NCBI RefSeq assembly: GCF_036634175.1 | Contig: NZ_JAZIFX010000001.1 | Coordinates: 6,696,001-6,760,000 of the forward strand | Length of the DNA stretch: 64,000 nt | Source of the DNA: Streptomyces sp. P9-A2 | Lineage (GTDB): Bacteria; Actinomycetota; Actinomycetes; Streptomycetales; Streptomycetaceae | Reading direction: 5' to 3' | Shown: in pieces, positions 63,766-64,000 of the stretch | Layout: every line of letters starts with the position of its first letter | Numbering within the stretch: position 1 is the stretch's first letter | Made by a program: the position numbers and the translations under genes | The notes under the pieces: model-generated | What the model was told of the DNA's origin: nothing | The model's database searches: none | What the model saw: only the letters and a program-made list of their open reading frames with translations

Positions 63766-64000
63766 GCCTGCCTCGCACAGGCCGCCGCGAGGTTCTGTTC
63801 GTACCAGTCGTTCTGGGCGGTCCTGCTCAGGGCAAGAACCTCGCCGACCTGGCTCTGCAACCGCTTCCTCTTGTGGCCGGTGAAGTCACCTTCGGTCTCC
63901 AGGCGTTGTATGTAGGCGTCCTCCGTGCCGGTCTTCGTCGCGGCCCAGTAGTAGACCTGCCGGGCGATCGTGGTGTCGGGTTCCGCGCAGGGATAGCGGA
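63762..64000 (-). CDS. Unknown soluble protein, C-terminal 78 residues only
   Basis: The frame runs from the window edge to TGA 63762-63764, overlapping the membrane gene start. The visible C-terminus (PCAEPDTTIARQVYYWAATK, GTEDAYIQRLETEGDFTG, HKRKRLQSQVGEVLALSRTA) is hydrophilic and helical. It has two Cys but no recognised motif. Its place upstream of an ABC pair suggests an associated regulator, receptor or immunity protein. Confidence 0.5.
   Translation of the reverse strand, partial: RYPCAEPDTTIARQVYYWAATKTGTEDAYIQRLETEGDFTGHKRKRLQSQVGEVLALSRTAQNDWYEQNLAAACARQA

Overview
This is very GC-rich chromosomal DNA from a Streptomyces. The evidence is strong third-position G/C codon bias, GTG and TTG starts, lipobox-bearing lipoproteins, a complete conservon, a CprB-type gamma-butyrolactone receptor homologue and a bifunctional geosmin synthase. 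The order cprB homologue / ARMT1-like protein / geosmin synthase matches what I recall of the S. coelicolor cprB-cyc2 neighbourhood (from memory, not searched). No tRNA, rRNA or CRISPR array was seen.

Layout. 1-3.9 kb: 5' end of a zapE-like gene, a RibD-C-type reductase, a small conserved protein, murC and msrB. 4.1-4.5 kb: remnant of a two-component system. 4.8-8.3 kb: four-gene OpuC/ProU-type osmoprotectant ABC transporter. 8.45-12.4 kb: conservon cvnABCD on the minus strand. 12.6-18.6 kb: orphan sugar-binding lipoprotein, CprB-like regulator, ARMT1-family protein and geosmin synthase. 18.6-20.8 kb: PDZ protein with a long repeat tract and a kinase-fold protein that has lost its catalytic aspartates. 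20.9-30.5 kb: treZ, treY and glgX on the minus strand, interleaved with an FHA protein, a subtilisin-inhibitor-like protein and an M14 peptidase. 30.9-39.4 kb: HEPN-type SAV2148-family protein, DEDDh exonuclease preceded by a relic of a second copy, a MITE-like repeat, an APH-family protein, a macrolide-type glycosyltransferase with a clear palindromic operator, an MMPL exporter and two small proteins. 39.4-49.1 kb: sulfur assimilation on the minus strand, in transcription order a cysteine leader peptide, sulfite reductase, zinc ribbon, cysH, cysC, cysD, cysN, ssuA, ssuB, ssuC and a CbiX-type chelatase. 49.3-56.4 kb: GNAT acetyltransferase, a second MITE-like element with perfect terminal repeats, a secreted protein, a GAF regulator, an AidB-like acyl-CoA dehydrogenase and a YihY/BrkB membrane protein. 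56.6-60.4 kb: FbpABC-type iron transporter behind a near-perfect DmdR/IdeR iron box. 60.6-62.4 kb: an AraC gene broken by a 47-bp hairpin insertion, then an intact AraC gene. 62.4-64 kb: ABC ATPase and membrane-protein operon running off the window.

How the genes work together. The sulfur block takes sulfate (CysDN, CysC, CysH, sulfite reductase) and sulfonates (SsuABC) to sulfide. The CbiX-type protein would supply siroheme for sulfite reductase, and a 27-codon leader ending with a Cys codon probably reports cysteine supply. TreY and TreZ convert maltodextrin to trehalose, and GlgX feeds or trims glycogen. I did not find an obviously new multi-gene defence or biosynthetic system. The most interesting signals are small: gene relics, MITE ends that provide stop codons, a duplicated stop/start junction, a hairpin element inside a regulator gene, a predicted pseudokinase, and several unassigned palindromic operators.
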